Assembly: GCF_002159945.1 (NCBI RefSeq)
Contig: NZ_NFJQ01000001.1
Span: forward strand, 248,001-312,000
Reading direction: 5' to 3'
From: Cloacibacillus sp. An23
Lineage (GTDB): Bacteria; Synergistota; Synergistia; Synergistales; Synergistaceae
DNA: 64,000 bases
Of the stretch, positions 44,931 through 53,399 are shown in pieces. The notes below the pieces were generated by a model. It saw nothing but the letters and a program-made list of their open reading frames with translations. It had not been told where the DNA came from and made no database searches. A program made the position numbers and the translations under genes. Position 1 is the stretch's first letter. Each line of letters opens with the position of its first letter.

Positions 44931-45309
44931 ACGCAAGAGAAAATCATCCAACGCCTCCTTACGGGGGCGTTTTTTATTTATGACGGACGAATCGGGGAGA
45001 TTCGCGGCGTCGCGGGTAATCGGTATGAAATATGTTTTTGCAATTTAAGCCGTGCCGCATGGACGCCGTCGCGTCCGTGGGGCTGCGGGGCGCGGCTTCG
45101 CACGTCGGCGAAAAACTCCGCGTACGGCTGCGACGGCCCCGCAGAAAGCGCGTGAAAGCGGCGCGCAGCTCCCAAGCGGCCTGCCGCCGCAGACGCCGCG
45201 CCACCGCCCGCCTTCGGACTGACGTGTGGCGGCGTCTGCGAAAAGCGGGCGCGCGTAGAAAAACGCCGTTCCTCTTGCGCGCGGCCCGACGAGCGCGGCG
45301 GCGCGCCCT
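44931..45309. other. Convergent gap with terminator only
   Basis: Apart from the hairpin at 44950-44976 I see no credible gene. The very GC-rich stretch 45050-45310 has several imperfect inverted repeats and open frames with no ribosome site. Confidence 0.45.
44950..44976 (+). terminator. Terminator of the typA operon
   Basis: Nine-base stem AACGCCTCC/GGGGGCGTT (one G-T pair), loop TTAC, then six T. Confidence 0.88.
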
Positions 45310-46218
45310 CTACGCCTTTTCAGTCTCCGGCACGTCCTTCACGCCGCCGTCCGGCGCAACCATCCTCTTTACGTAGCCGACGAATTTCTTGCAGGCGGGG
45401 GACGCATCGGCGAACGAAGGCAGGCATATCGACAGCTCGCGCGTCACGCGCGGCGTGAGCGGCAGCTTGACGACGCGCCCCTCCCAGCCGCGCAGCACAA
45501 GCTCCGGCAGGATGCTGACGCCGAGCCCGTTCTCCACCATCGAAAAAATCGTCCGCTCGTCGCGCGATGTAAACTTTATATTCGGCTTCAGCGAATAATC
45601 GTCGAGTATCCTCCCAGTCGCGTAGTCGTAGCTGTGCGTGACTATGACGAAATCCTCGCCGTTGAAAGCCTCGAGCGGAAACTCGGCGCGCCCCGCGAGC
45701 GGGTGCTCCTGCGGAAGAATCGCGAGAAAAGGGTCTACGCACAAAGCGTGGTGCTCGAGATGCAGCCCCGGCTGGTACGTCATCAGGGCCAGGTCGGCGC
45801 GCCCGTCCTCCACCGCCTCCTCGAGCGCGTCCGTGCCGCCCTCCGTTATCTCGATTTTGATATTCGGATAATTTTCCTGAAAGCGCTTGATTATCTGCGG
45901 CAGCCAGTGAGTCGCGATGCTCGAGAAGGAGCCCACGCGCAGCGTGCCGGAAATCAGGCCGTTGAGCGAACCGACAGTCTGCGTCAGGCGCTCGTTCCAC
46001 TTCACTATCTCGCGCAGATACGGCAGCACGCTGCGCCCCTCCTCGGTAAGAGTCACGCCGGCGCGGCCGCGCATAAAAATTCGGAAGCCGAACTCCGCCT
46101 CGACAGCTTTTATCATGTGGCTCACGCCTGACTGCGTGTAGCCGAAGCTCTCTCCCGCGCGAGTGAGGCTGCCGCACTCCGCCGCCTTTATGATGACCTC
46201 GTATTTTCTCACGTCCAT
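45310..46218 (-). CDS. LysR-family transcriptional regulator
   Basis: 302 residues. The N-terminal winged helix (SLTRAGESFGYTQSGVSHMI, residues about 17-36) is followed by a type 2 periplasmic-binding-like effector domain (SGTLRVGSFSSIATHWLPQI, IEITEGGTDALEEAV, DLALMTYQPG). A regulator of unknown target: no divergent operon starts within 600 bases on the other side, so its target is not evident. Confidence 0.92.
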   Translation of the reverse strand: MDVRKYEVIIKAAECGSLTRAGESFGYTQSGVSHMIKAVEAEFGFRIFMRGRAGVTLTEEGRSVLPYLREIVKWNERLTQTVGSLNGLISGTLRVGSFSSIATHWLPQIIKRFQENYPNIKIEITEGGTDALEEAVEDGRADLALMTYQPGLHLEHHALCVDPFLAILPQEHPLAGRAEFPLEAFNGEDFVIVTHSYDYATGRILDDYSLKPNIKFTSRDERTIFSMVENGLGVSILPELVLRGWEGRVVKLPLTPRVTRELSICLPSFADASPACKKFVGYVKRMVAPDGGVKDVPETEKA

Positions 46219-46885
46219 AGCGCGCGCACCGCCTTTTCATATATTTCACGCCGACTATATAATAGCATCGCGCGCGGAATATCCGGCTACGGTCACACGG
46301 AACGCGGCGCGGCCGCTGCGCGGACGAAAATCAGTCGATGATTCGCGGCGGCGTTCGCCGGCCTGACTGACGGCGCGCGACGGCTTCAATCCATACGGAA
46401 CGCGGCCGCCCCGTGCGGACGGGAGGCCGCGCGTTCTCGAAGCTTTCCGCCTAAAAAGGAGCCGGGAGGCTGTATCCACAGCCCGATATGCGTATGCGCG
46501 GCGGATGGGACGGTAGGTAAATTTGCGTAAATCGCGCCGCGCGGGCTGCAGCGCGCCCGAAAACGCCGCGTTTAAGCGCCTGCGCGGAAATTTTCGTCCG
46601 CGATCAAGGTATCTATAAGAAGCTATATAACACATAAAACAAACTATAAGTACATAAAACACTCCTCTTTTAAGACCCGTCCCATAAATATTTATTAAGT
46701 GAATATATTGAAGCCTGCGGAGCGCAGCCGCGCCGTTTAATACGGATTTAACGCGGCTCCGCCCTTGTAGGTAATTATGCGTAACACGCCTAAAATAGAA
46801 ATTTTTTTTGTTTTACGAGCGGAGCGGAGCGCTTCTATAATGCAGGCTGTCAATGAGGAATAAGTATAAAGGGGGATGGATTGGA
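46219..46885. other. 667-base gap upstream of LysR
   Basis: No recognisable gene. 46600-46700 is unusually AT-rich for this genome and carries two copies of ACATAAAACA (46630-46639 and 46650-46659). The right end holds a promoter-like pair for the small gene that follows: TTTACG (46812-46817), spacer 18, TATAAT (46836-46841). Confidence 0.45.
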
Positions 46886-47035
46886 ATGGGCGGCGATATG
46901 ATTCTTCTTGCGACGATGGCTGTCACTGCGGCTGTCTCCGCGATATTCGCGTTTGTTATGACAAAGAAAATGATATGGCAATCGACGGACGCTTCCGTGG
47001 TCTCCGTAACGGAGGCTGAGAAAGCGGCCTGTTGA
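46886..47035 (+). CDS. Small single-helix membrane protein
   Basis: 49 residues. One hydrophobic helix (MILLATMAVTAAVSAIFAF) followed by a short polar tail ending EAEKAAC. AAAGGGGG lies 10 bases upstream of the ATG; an earlier in-frame ATG at 46853 would be almost leaderless. A promoter upstream and a UUCG-loop terminator 26 bases downstream make a complete transcription unit. I do not recognise the protein. Confidence 0.65.
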   Translation: MGGDMILLATMAVTAAVSAIFAFVMTKKMIWQSTDASVVSVTEAEKAAC

Positions 47036-47060
47036 TAAATTTCCTCCCTAGGAAGAAAGG

Positions 47061-47084
47061 CGCGGCCTTCGGGCCGCGTTTTTT
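47061..47084 (+). terminator. Terminator of the 49-residue gene
   Basis: CGCGGCC/GGCCGCG stem with a TTCG tetraloop, followed by six T. Confidence 0.92.
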
Positions 47085-47094
47085 GTGCGCTTAT

Positions 47095-47115
47095 GACATG
47101 AATAATTTTCATGTC
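47095..47115. promoter_or_regulatory. Inverted repeat GACATGAA-N5-TTCATGTC
   Basis: Perfect 8-base arms, 46 bases upstream of the TATAAT (47161-47166) that precedes the next small gene; a candidate operator. Confidence 0.45.
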
Positions 47116-47160
47116 TGAAATTAAATTATGTCGTTTTACTAATTACTGTGCCGCTGATAA

Positions 47161-47233
47161 TATAATCGCCGTAAGGGATGGCCGTTCCTGATAAGAGAAA
47201 TTTACGGCGGCGACGCCTGGGAGGTCACTTAAA
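47161..47233 (+). promoter_or_regulatory. -10 box and structured leader of the 42-residue gene
   Basis: TATAAT (47161-47166) is followed by a leader in which CGCCGTAA (47167-47174) can pair with TTTACGGCG around 47202-47210, closing an RNA loop of about 28 bases. GGGAGGT precedes the ATG. Confidence 0.4.
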
Positions 47234-47362
47234 ATGATGGAATTGACTGAAATGTTCATAGCGGTCGGCAGCCTGGTTTTCGCTTTCGCGATGGAGATAC
47301 GCGACATCTGCGCCGACATGCAGGGCGCGGGCCATTCGCACGCGGCCGCGAAGCGCTTCTAA
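47234..47362 (+). CDS. Small 42-residue protein
   Basis: 42 residues: a hydrophobic first half (MFIAVGSLVFAFAMEI) and a His/Ala-rich end (GHSHAAAKRF). Ribosome site GGGAGGT is 9 bases before the ATG; a second ATG follows at once. It lies between a TATAAT-box leader and a strong terminator (47487-47530). No homology recognised. The gene call rests on signals and helix-like composition. Confidence 0.55.
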   Translation: MMELTEMFIAVGSLVFAFAMEIRDICADMQGAGHSHAAAKRF

Positions 47363-47486
47363 CTTCGTACCGAAAGAATACTTCAGGGCGCTGTTCCAAG
47401 CGCGGCGCCCGGTTACGGAAAACGCGGCGGCTCACGACCCCGCCGTGTATGAAGGCAGAGCTCAAGGCGAAGGGCCTGCATTCCTC

Positions 47487-47530
47487 AAAAAACGCGGCGT
47501 TCTGACTTGCGCCGCGTTTTTTATTTTTTT
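47487..47530. terminator. Bidirectional terminator
   Basis: AAAAAACGCGGCG/CGCCGCGTTTTTT, then more T: works for the small gene on the plus strand and for amrS on the minus strand. Confidence 0.88.
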
Positions 47531-48356
47531 ATATATTCCCTATTATTACGGTCTCAAGTTTTTCGCGCGCGACGTCCGCGAGGCGGAAAAGCGTCTCTTT
47601 CGGCGTCGGCGGCCTGTCCGTCATCAGGCGGCGCGGGAAGAAGCGCGTTATGTGGAGCGGGATTTTCACGTCCACCGATGCGGCCCACGACGAAAGCGCG
47701 CGCATCTCGTCCTCTCCGTCGTTTTCGCCTGGGACTATCAGCGTCGTCAGCTCCACGTGCGCCGCGCCGGCCGCCGTTTTTATGAAATTCTTCACGGTTT
47801 GCAAGTCTCCGCCGAGCTTTCTGTACCATTCCTCCGTGAAGCCCTTGAGGTCGATGTTGTAGGCGTCTATGAGCGGCAGCAGTTCGCGCAAGACTTCCGG
47901 CTCCGCCGTGCCGTTCGTGACGAGGACGTTCTTCATTCCGCGCGCCCGCACTTCGGCGGCGCAGTCGCGCACGAACTCCCAGCCGACCAGCGGCTCGTTG
48001 TAGGTGTAGGCGAGGCCGATGTTGCCGCGCGGCCTGAGCTCTTCCGCGAGTTCTGCGAGGCGGCTCGGCGCCGCGCTCTCCGTCGGTAAATCCTCGCCCG
48101 CGCCCGCTATTTCGTAATTCTGGCAGAACGGGCAGTTAAGGTTGCAGCCGAAGCTCCCGACCGAAAGAATCATCGAACCCGGATAAAATTTCGCGAGCGG
48201 CTTCTTCTCTATCGGGTCGAGCGCGGCCGACGTTATCCTGCCGTAATTGAGGCTCACGACGCGCCCGGCGACGTTCTTTCTCGCGCGGCAGAGCCCCGTC
48301 CGTCCTTCATCGAGGCGGCAATGGTGGAAACAGACGCCGCAGACTGCACTAGTAAT
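47529..48356 (-). CDS. amrS: AmmeMemoRadiSam system radical SAM enzyme, probable ATT start
   Basis: 275 residues if read from the ATT at 48356. The N-terminal metal-type motif CGVCFHHCRLDEGRTGLC and the family block LDPIEKKPLAKFYPGS precede the radical-SAM motif CNLNCPFCQN. The only conventional start (GTG at 48257) would cut off the conserved Cys block. In this frame a TGA lies just upstream, and no ATG, GTG or TTG exists before the Cys block. But GAGGTGA, a perfect ribosome site, lies 6 bases before ATT. Overlaps the end of the upstream gene by 8 bases. The reaction of the family is not settled. Confidence 0.85.
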   Translation of the reverse strand: MTSAVCGVCFHHCRLDEGRTGLCRARKNVAGRVVSLNYGRITSAALDPIEKKPLAKFYPGSMILSVGSFGCNLNCPFCQNYEIAGAGEDLPTESAAPSRLAELAEELRPRGNIGLAYTYNEPLVGWEFVRDCAAEVRARGMKNVLVTNGTAEPEVLRELLPLIDAYNIDLKGFTEEWYRKLGGDLQTVKNFIKTAAGAAHVELTTLIVPGENDGEDEMRALSSWAASVDVKIPLHITRFFPRRLMTDRPPTPKETLFRLADVAREKLETVIIGNI

Positions 48357-49737
48357 GGCGCGTCACCTCGAATCTCTCAAGCTCAACGTCCTCGCCGGGC
48401 GCGATGCCGGCCTTCTGCTTCGCGATCGCGATCTGCTGCGCGACGTCCGTCACGCCGTCGAGATTCGGCAGCAGCAGCCCGCGCTTGTATCCGCGCGTCA
48501 CGATTACGCCGTATTTTTTCACGTCGAGCTGCGAAGGCGACTCTATCCTCTCCGGCGGCTCAAGCACGTCCACGCTGTAGACGAGCCTCTCCAGCTCGTC
48601 CGGCTCTACGGGATTGAAGCGCGGGTCGCGCGAGGCGGCGCTGACCCCGTTGTCGATGATTTCCTGCGCGACGCAGGACGCGACGGGCGCTATCGTGCCG
48701 ATACAGCCGCGCAGCCTGCCGTCTTTATGCAGCGAGACGAACACCCCCGCGCGGCGGCGCGTCATATCGTCGGGCAGCCCGTCCGGCATTTCGAGGCGGC
48801 GGCCGGTGCGAACGTAACGTTCGACCGAGGCGCGCGCGAGGCGCACGTATTCGTCCTCCGCGGTGCGTATGGCTGCGAGCCGCCGTTTTTCCTTTTCTTC
48901 ATAAATTTCGAGGAAACGCCGCGAATCGCCGCGCCCGCCGCCCTCGAAGGCACAGACTCCGTAGCCGACGCCGAAAGGCCCTTCGTAAGAAAGTTTTTCC
49001 GCATGCACTGCTCGGCCGTCGAAAGCGCCGGCCATGATGACGAACGAGCGATGACCGCACTCGGCGGCGCTCTCGCAGAAATCTTCCGAAAAATCGAAAA
49101 GCTCGCCGAAAGCGCCGCGCGACATCACATCCATGACGCGTTCGTCGTATCTCGGGCCGTCCGGCGAAAAGCCGTAAGGGCCGTCGGCCTTGAGCTTGTG
49201 CGAAAGGTCGCCGCTCGCGACTATCACAACGCGCCGTCCGAGCTTCTCCGCGGTCTCGGCGACGAGCCGCCCGAATCTGTAATGCTCCGTAAGCGGCAGG
49301 CCGGAAAGCCCGGCGCGTACGACCTTCGGAAGCGTGCCGAAAGCGCGCGAAAGAAAGTGGAGCGGCACCATCACGCCGTGGTCGAGTTTTTTATCGCGCT
49401 CGCCGAGCGTCCCGGCCGGGAAACCGGCCCCGCGCGCATCCGATTCGAGAGCGCGCACGAACTCAGCGTCGTAAGAAACATCGAACGTTTCCTGCGGCGC
49501 GCCGAACTGCGCGAAATCCCCGAAAGCGCCCGCGCCCGGCGAAACGTGGAAATAATCGGCGTACATCGGCGCGTGCGGCGACGTTATTACAAGCGTCTCC
49601 GGCTTAAAGGCGGCGGCGAACTCAGCCGCCCGCTCATAAGCGCGCGCGGTCGCCCCGATCGCGCGCTCCCCGCCGCGCCCGACCGCCGGAACGATAAGCG
49701 GCGGATGCGGCACCATGATTCCAGCAAGGATTCCCAT
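48349..49737 (-). CDS. Fused AmrB (Memo/LigB-like)-AmrA (AMMECR1) protein
   Basis: 462 residues. Residues 1-260 are the Memo/LigB class III dioxygenase-like domain (MVPHPPLIVPAVGRG, ITSPHAPMYADYF, VASGDLSHK with a candidate metal His). About 285-462 are AMMECR1 (GVFVSLHKDGRLRGCIGTI, RDPRFNPVEPDEL). In most genomes these are two genes beside the radical-SAM partner; here they are one polypeptide with AmrS directly downstream. That supports a three-domain complex of unknown biochemical role. Confidence 0.93.
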   Translation of the reverse strand: MGILAGIMVPHPPLIVPAVGRGGERAIGATARAYERAAEFAAAFKPETLVITSPHAPMYADYFHVSPGAGAFGDFAQFGAPQETFDVSYDAEFVRALESDARGAGFPAGTLGERDKKLDHGVMVPLHFLSRAFGTLPKVVRAGLSGLPLTEHYRFGRLVAETAEKLGRRVVIVASGDLSHKLKADGPYGFSPDGPRYDERVMDVMSRGAFGELFDFSEDFCESAAECGHRSFVIMAGAFDGRAVHAEKLSYEGPFGVGYGVCAFEGGGRGDSRRFLEIYEEKEKRRLAAIRTAEDEYVRLARASVERYVRTGRRLEMPDGLPDDMTRRRAGVFVSLHKDGRLRGCIGTIAPVASCVAQEIIDNGVSAASRDPRFNPVEPDELERLVYSVDVLEPPERIESPSQLDVKKYGVIVTRGYKRGLLLPNLDGVTDVAQQIAIAKQKAGIAPGEDVELERFEVTRHY

Positions 49738-49821
49738 AACGATACCCCCTCGGATAAACGAAGATATTCAAACTATTATACAACGCTGCCGTTTGTAGCC
49801 GCGAAACGCCGCTGAGTGTTA

Positions 49822-49827
49822 TATAAT
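49822..49827 (+). promoter_or_regulatory. -10 box before the first GT8 gene
   Basis: TATAAT in GTTATATAATTG; the copy before the second GT8 gene is at 50958-50963. Confidence 0.5.
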
Positions 49828-49930
49828 TGTGGCCGAAATGACTGTATCATTGAATGAAAGAAATAAAGGAGAGCACGCAGTATGAAACTATTTCAGATAA
49901 CTTCGCCTTCCTTCCGAGGGGCGCTAGCCT

Positions 49931-50911
49931 ATGATACACATAGCGCTCGCGATACACGACCCAAATGGGACATACGCACGGCACGCCGGAGTGGTCATCG
50001 CGTCGGTACTGAGGAACACTGAAAATCCCGTCTGCTTCCATATACTGCATGACGAGACTATGACAGCAGAAAACAGGGGAAAGCTGGAAGAGGTGTTCAC
50101 CGTCAACGACCACGGCGGCGGAGAGATTTGCTTTGAAGATATGGCGCGATACGTGGAATGCTGGGCAGCTAAGTTTGATACCGTATGCGGCAGATTTACG
50201 CGCGGCGCGATGTTTCGCCTGTGCCTGCCAGAGGCGTTGCATGATGTCGATTATGTTATTTACCTGGACTGCGACGTCGTCGTCAACCTTGATATATCCG
50301 TCCTGTGGAACGAACGTATCAACATGAGTGATAAGGCGCTCGCCGGAGTCAGAGAAGATTTTTCGTCTCCCGAGCCAGATATGTCAGAGCCGTGCGAGTC
50401 GATAAAGACAGATAAGTACGGCATCGCCGACGGACGTTATATAAATTCAGGCGTTCTAATAATGAATCTCGAAAGACTGCGTTCCGAATATGCCTGCAAA
50501 GGCAGCCTTGCTAAACGCGCCGTAGCTTATGCGGAACGCTGTTCTCCGGCGTATCCTGACCAAGATTTCCTCAATGCGGAATATTTGTGCGACATTCTTT
50601 ACTTAAGCCGCAGATACAACGAGGTGCCGGTCGAGGATTACAAGGATGTCTTTCATAATGAACATATATGGCATTTCTTCTCGAAGGGCAAGCCGTGGAA
50701 CGTCGTCAGAGGGAGCAACGCCGACATGCTTTACTGGCAGAACCTGATGCACACGCCGTGGCGCGGCGAACTTGTGGAGTCGTTCTACAACGCCGCAGTC
50801 AACGGGCAGTATTATCACAGGCATTCGCGCGAGTGCATTGACAGGCTTGCACGTCAGCTTGTGGAAAATATCAAAAACATCAAACGAACATTCAAAAGCA
50901 ATAAACGGTAA
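49931..50911 (+). CDS. GT8-family glycosyltransferase, copy 1
   Basis: 326 residues. Retaining glycosyltransferase of family 8 (LPS galactosyl/glucosyl type): N-terminal nucleotide site, DxD in VIYLDCDVVVN, RYINSGVLIMNLERLR and the C-terminal HFFSKGKPW (HxxGxxKPW-like). Likely adds hexose to LPS or a surface glycan at the inner face of the membrane. More AT-rich in the third base than flanking genes. Paralogue of the next gene. Confidence 0.9.
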   Translation: MIHIALAIHDPNGTYARHAGVVIASVLRNTENPVCFHILHDETMTAENRGKLEEVFTVNDHGGGEICFEDMARYVECWAAKFDTVCGRFTRGAMFRLCLPEALHDVDYVIYLDCDVVVNLDISVLWNERINMSDKALAGVREDFSSPEPDMSEPCESIKTDKYGIADGRYINSGVLIMNLERLRSEYACKGSLAKRAVAYAERCSPAYPDQDFLNAEYLCDILYLSRRYNEVPVEDYKDVFHNEHIWHFFSKGKPWNVVRGSNADMLYWQNLMHTPWRGELVESFYNAAVNGQYYHRHSRECIDRLARQLVENIKNIKRTFKSNKR

Positions 50912-51015
50912 AAGCGAAGGGCGCGGTGTCGCGCTCGTCTTTCGGCGCGCAGTATTATATAATCCCCGGCGATGAGAGCCGCAAAAAGAATGTAACATGA
51001 AGGGACTGCGCCAAT

Positions 51016-51066
51016 ATGAAACCGGTTCAGAAAAAAAATCTATTTACCCATTCGAAGGATTGTTAG
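51016..51066 (+). CDS. Possible 16-residue upstream ORF of the second GT8 gene
   Basis: ATG with AAGGGA upstream; ends TAG 3 bases before the GT8 ATG. An ATGAAA-type start with similar following bases also precedes copy 1 (49882, GGAGAG 8 bases before), but there the frame runs into the GT8 gene. May be a translational coupling leader or coincidence. Confidence 0.3.
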   Translation: MKPVQKKNLFTHSKDC

Positions 51067-51069
51067 CCT

Positions 51070-52062
51070 ATGATACAAGTCGCGCTTTCTGTCTATGACC
51101 CTAAAGGCACCTACGCGCGCCACGCCGGAGTGGTTATCGCCTCAGTGCTGCGGAACACCGAAGCGCCCGTCTGCTTCCATATACTTCACGACGATACCCT
51201 GACGGATGAGAACAGGAGCAGGTTGGAGGAGAGCGCCGCGGAGCATCAGTCGAAAACCCCGGGCGAGCCTCGCGGAACGGTGGATTTTATTGATGTTTCC
51301 GACGCGATGGGCAAATTTCCTGAGTCCGATTTTGATAAAATCTGCGGCAGATTTTCCAGGGGCACGCTCTACCGCCTGATGCTCCCTGAAATCATCCATG
51401 ACAGCGTGGATAAGGTGATTTACCTTGATTGCGACATAGTCGTAGCTCTCGACATAGCGGATTTGTGGAAAATCGTATCGTCGGATACGGAGCGCACCCT
51501 CGGGGGAGTTCAGGAAGACAGGAGTCCCAATCCGCCGGCATCGGCCGTGCCCATAAGCGAGATAAAGACCGACGCGATGGGGCTTTCTCGCGAGCGCTAC
51601 ATCAACGCCGGAGTGCTGTATATGAACCTCGAGAGGCTGCGTTCGGAGCGCACCGCGAAGACCGCGCTGTTTCAGCGCGCAGTCGCCTATATAGACAGGT
51701 TTGCCCCGCCGCTGCTCGACCAGGATTTCCTCAACGCCGAGTACCTCGGCGACATTCTTTACCTCGACCCCAGATACAACACAGACCCGAAGGACGAGAT
51801 TTTCGAGAGTGTTTTCGAGATGGAGAGGATATGGCACTTCGGCGGACACCTGAAGCCGTGGAACGCCCTCACGGGGACGAACGCGGATATGCTTTACTGG
51901 AAATATCTCTCGCTGACGCCGTGGCGCGACGAGCTCTGGGATTCGCTTTTCGCCGCAATGTCGAACGAAAAATATTATCACAGGCATTCAAAAGGCTGCG
52001 TCAAGAGGTTAAAATCTCAGGTATGGGACAACATGAAAGATATTCTGAAGCTTAGGAGATAA
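51070..52062 (+). CDS. GT8-family glycosyltransferase, copy 2
   Basis: 330 residues, clearly a duplicate of copy 1 (shared GTYARHAGVVIASVLRNTE and DQDFLNAEYL). DxD in KVIYLDCDIVVALD; C-terminal HFGGHLKPW. Probably the second sugar-adding step or a different acceptor. The spacing and leader of copy 1 are repeated, so the duplication included the upstream region. Confidence 0.9.
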   Translation: MIQVALSVYDPKGTYARHAGVVIASVLRNTEAPVCFHILHDDTLTDENRSRLEESAAEHQSKTPGEPRGTVDFIDVSDAMGKFPESDFDKICGRFSRGTLYRLMLPEIIHDSVDKVIYLDCDIVVALDIADLWKIVSSDTERTLGGVQEDRSPNPPASAVPISEIKTDAMGLSRERYINAGVLYMNLERLRSERTAKTALFQRAVAYIDRFAPPLLDQDFLNAEYLGDILYLDPRYNTDPKDEIFESVFEMERIWHFGGHLKPWNALTGTNADMLYWKYLSLTPWRDELWDSLFAAMSNEKYYHRHSKGCVKRLKSQVWDNMKDILKLRR

Positions 52063-52070
52063 CTGAAACA

Positions 52071-53003
52071 ATGAAGCATATCACAGACATAGCCCTTATC
52101 GGTCTCGGCGCGGTCGGCGCGGCTTATCTTACGAGCGTGGCGGATAATTTTCCCGAGTGCCGCATCCGCGTGATCGCCTCCGGGGAGCGCGCGGAGCGGC
52201 TTCGCCGCGACGGGATCGTCTACAACGGTAAGCGCTATCTGTTCGACGTCGCGGAGCCGGACGAAGGGACTTCGGCGGGGATGCTTTTCGTTTCGGTCAA
52301 GAACGGGCAGCTCGCGGAAGCCATGGAGCAGGCGGCGGCTTTCGTCGGGCCGGATACTGTCATAATATCGCCGCTCAACGGCGTGACGAGCGAGAGGCTG
52401 CTCGGCGGGCGTTTCGGCGCGGAGAAAGTTTTATATTCCTACGCGATCAAGCTCGACGCGACGCGCATAGGCTCGGAGACTGTCTGCGGCAACGAGGGCT
52501 GGATAGTCTTCGGCGACGCGCGCAACGAACCGGGGCGCTATTCTGAAAACGTCCTCGCGGTCGAGGAATTTTTCAAACGCTCCGGCATCGAGTACGAAAT
52601 CCCTGAAGATATGATAAAGAGCCTGTGGAAGAAATTCATGATGAACTGCGGGCTGAATCAGACGTCGGCGGTGCTCGGCTTCAGCTACGGCATGATGCAG
52701 CGCTCGAAGGAGGCGCGCTCGCTGATGCGCTCCGCGATGGAGGAGGCGGCGTTGGCCGCGCGCTTTATGGCGGGAGTAGAGCTCGGCGAGGCGGAAATGG
52801 AAGAGATTTTCCGCACGATGGACATGCTCTCGCCCGACGGCAAGACCTCGATGCTCCAGGACGTAGACGCGCGCCGCGTGACGGAGGTTGACGCCTTCGC
52901 CGGAACGGTAGCCGCGACGTCGCGCGAGCATGATTTCGCCGCGCCGGTCAACGAACTGTATCTGCGGCTGATACGCGCGAAGGAGGAGTCGTTCAGGCTG
53001 TAA
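52071..53003 (+). CDS. Ketopantoate reductase (ApbA/PanE) family protein
   Basis: 310 residues. N-terminal GLGAVGAAYLTS nucleotide site, VSVKNGQ motif (catalytic Lys) and a C-terminal helical domain with KFMMNCGLNQTSAVLGFSYG. NADPH-dependent reductase. With no pantothenate genes nearby, either panE or a related 2-oxoacid reductase is possible. It starts 8 bases after the second GT8 gene. Confidence 0.88.
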   Translation: MKHITDIALIGLGAVGAAYLTSVADNFPECRIRVIASGERAERLRRDGIVYNGKRYLFDVAEPDEGTSAGMLFVSVKNGQLAEAMEQAAAFVGPDTVIISPLNGVTSERLLGGRFGAEKVLYSYAIKLDATRIGSETVCGNEGWIVFGDARNEPGRYSENVLAVEEFFKRSGIEYEIPEDMIKSLWKKFMMNCGLNQTSAVLGFSYGMMQRSKEARSLMRSAMEEAALAARFMAGVELGEAEMEEIFRTMDMLSPDGKTSMLQDVDARRVTEVDAFAGTVAATSREHDFAAPVNELYLRLIRAKEESFRL

Positions 53004-53399
53004 GGCGGCGGCGCTTCGCTCGGCCTCGCCGTCCGGTACGGCGGTTCCGGCCTGAAGACTGCCGGAACGACATAATCTTTGACTATACATCTGCAGCCCC
53101 GTGACGTGAATTTTCCGCACGGGGCTGCGTCATGTACGGCTGTTTCCGTTGCCGAGATGCCGCGTCGTCCTGGACGGCGGTTCCCTCAGACAGAACATTT
53201 CCGGAACGACGTAATCAAGTTATAGTGAAATCACCAGATTTCCCGTCCGCGCGGCTCGCCCCAGTCGGTTTCTGCCGGGCAACAGCCGCCGCGGTAATTT
53301 TGAAACAGCTCCGTTATCGTACGGCGGCGTGAGGTATTTGCTTTTTTCCCGGCTTTGCAGGCGCGTACGCGGGCTTTCGCCTTTCCGGCTTCTTTCATC
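53004..53399. other. Convergent gap with repeated hairpin unit
   Basis: No gene. It holds two copies of a unit ACGGCGGTTCC...CCGGAACGAC-TAATC (53038-53077 and 53174-53216), the first forming a perfect 8-base hairpin (GTTCCGGC/GCCGGAAC). Between them is a separate perfect 10-base hairpin GCAGCCCCGT/ACGGGGCTGC (53093-53128). Confidence 0.55.
53038..53216. repeat. Two copies of a 40-43 base hairpin repeat
   Basis: Copies share ACGGCGGTTCC at one end and CCGGAACGAC(a/g)TAATC at the other; the middle differs. Possibly a short dispersed repeat. Confidence 0.55.

Noticed and set aside
45032-45376. 114-codon frame in the gap before the LysR gene
   Set aside because: Arg-rich, overlaps the LysR 3' end, no ribosome site or homology.
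46255-46662. 135-codon minus-strand frame upstream of LysR
   Set aside because: Arg-rich with no domain, ribosome site or codon pattern of the neighbours.
47167-47233. Known small riboswitch class (preQ1, c-di-GMP) in the leader of the 42-residue gene
   Set aside because: A closing stem is possible, but the conserved core sequences of these classes are not present.
48247-49815. 522-codon plus-strand frame opposite the AmrB-AmrA gene
   Set aside because: The minus-strand frame has clear domains; the plus-strand one has none.
49847-50242. 131-codon minus-strand frame opposite the first GT8 gene
   Set aside because: Overlaps the well-supported GT8 gene and has no motif.
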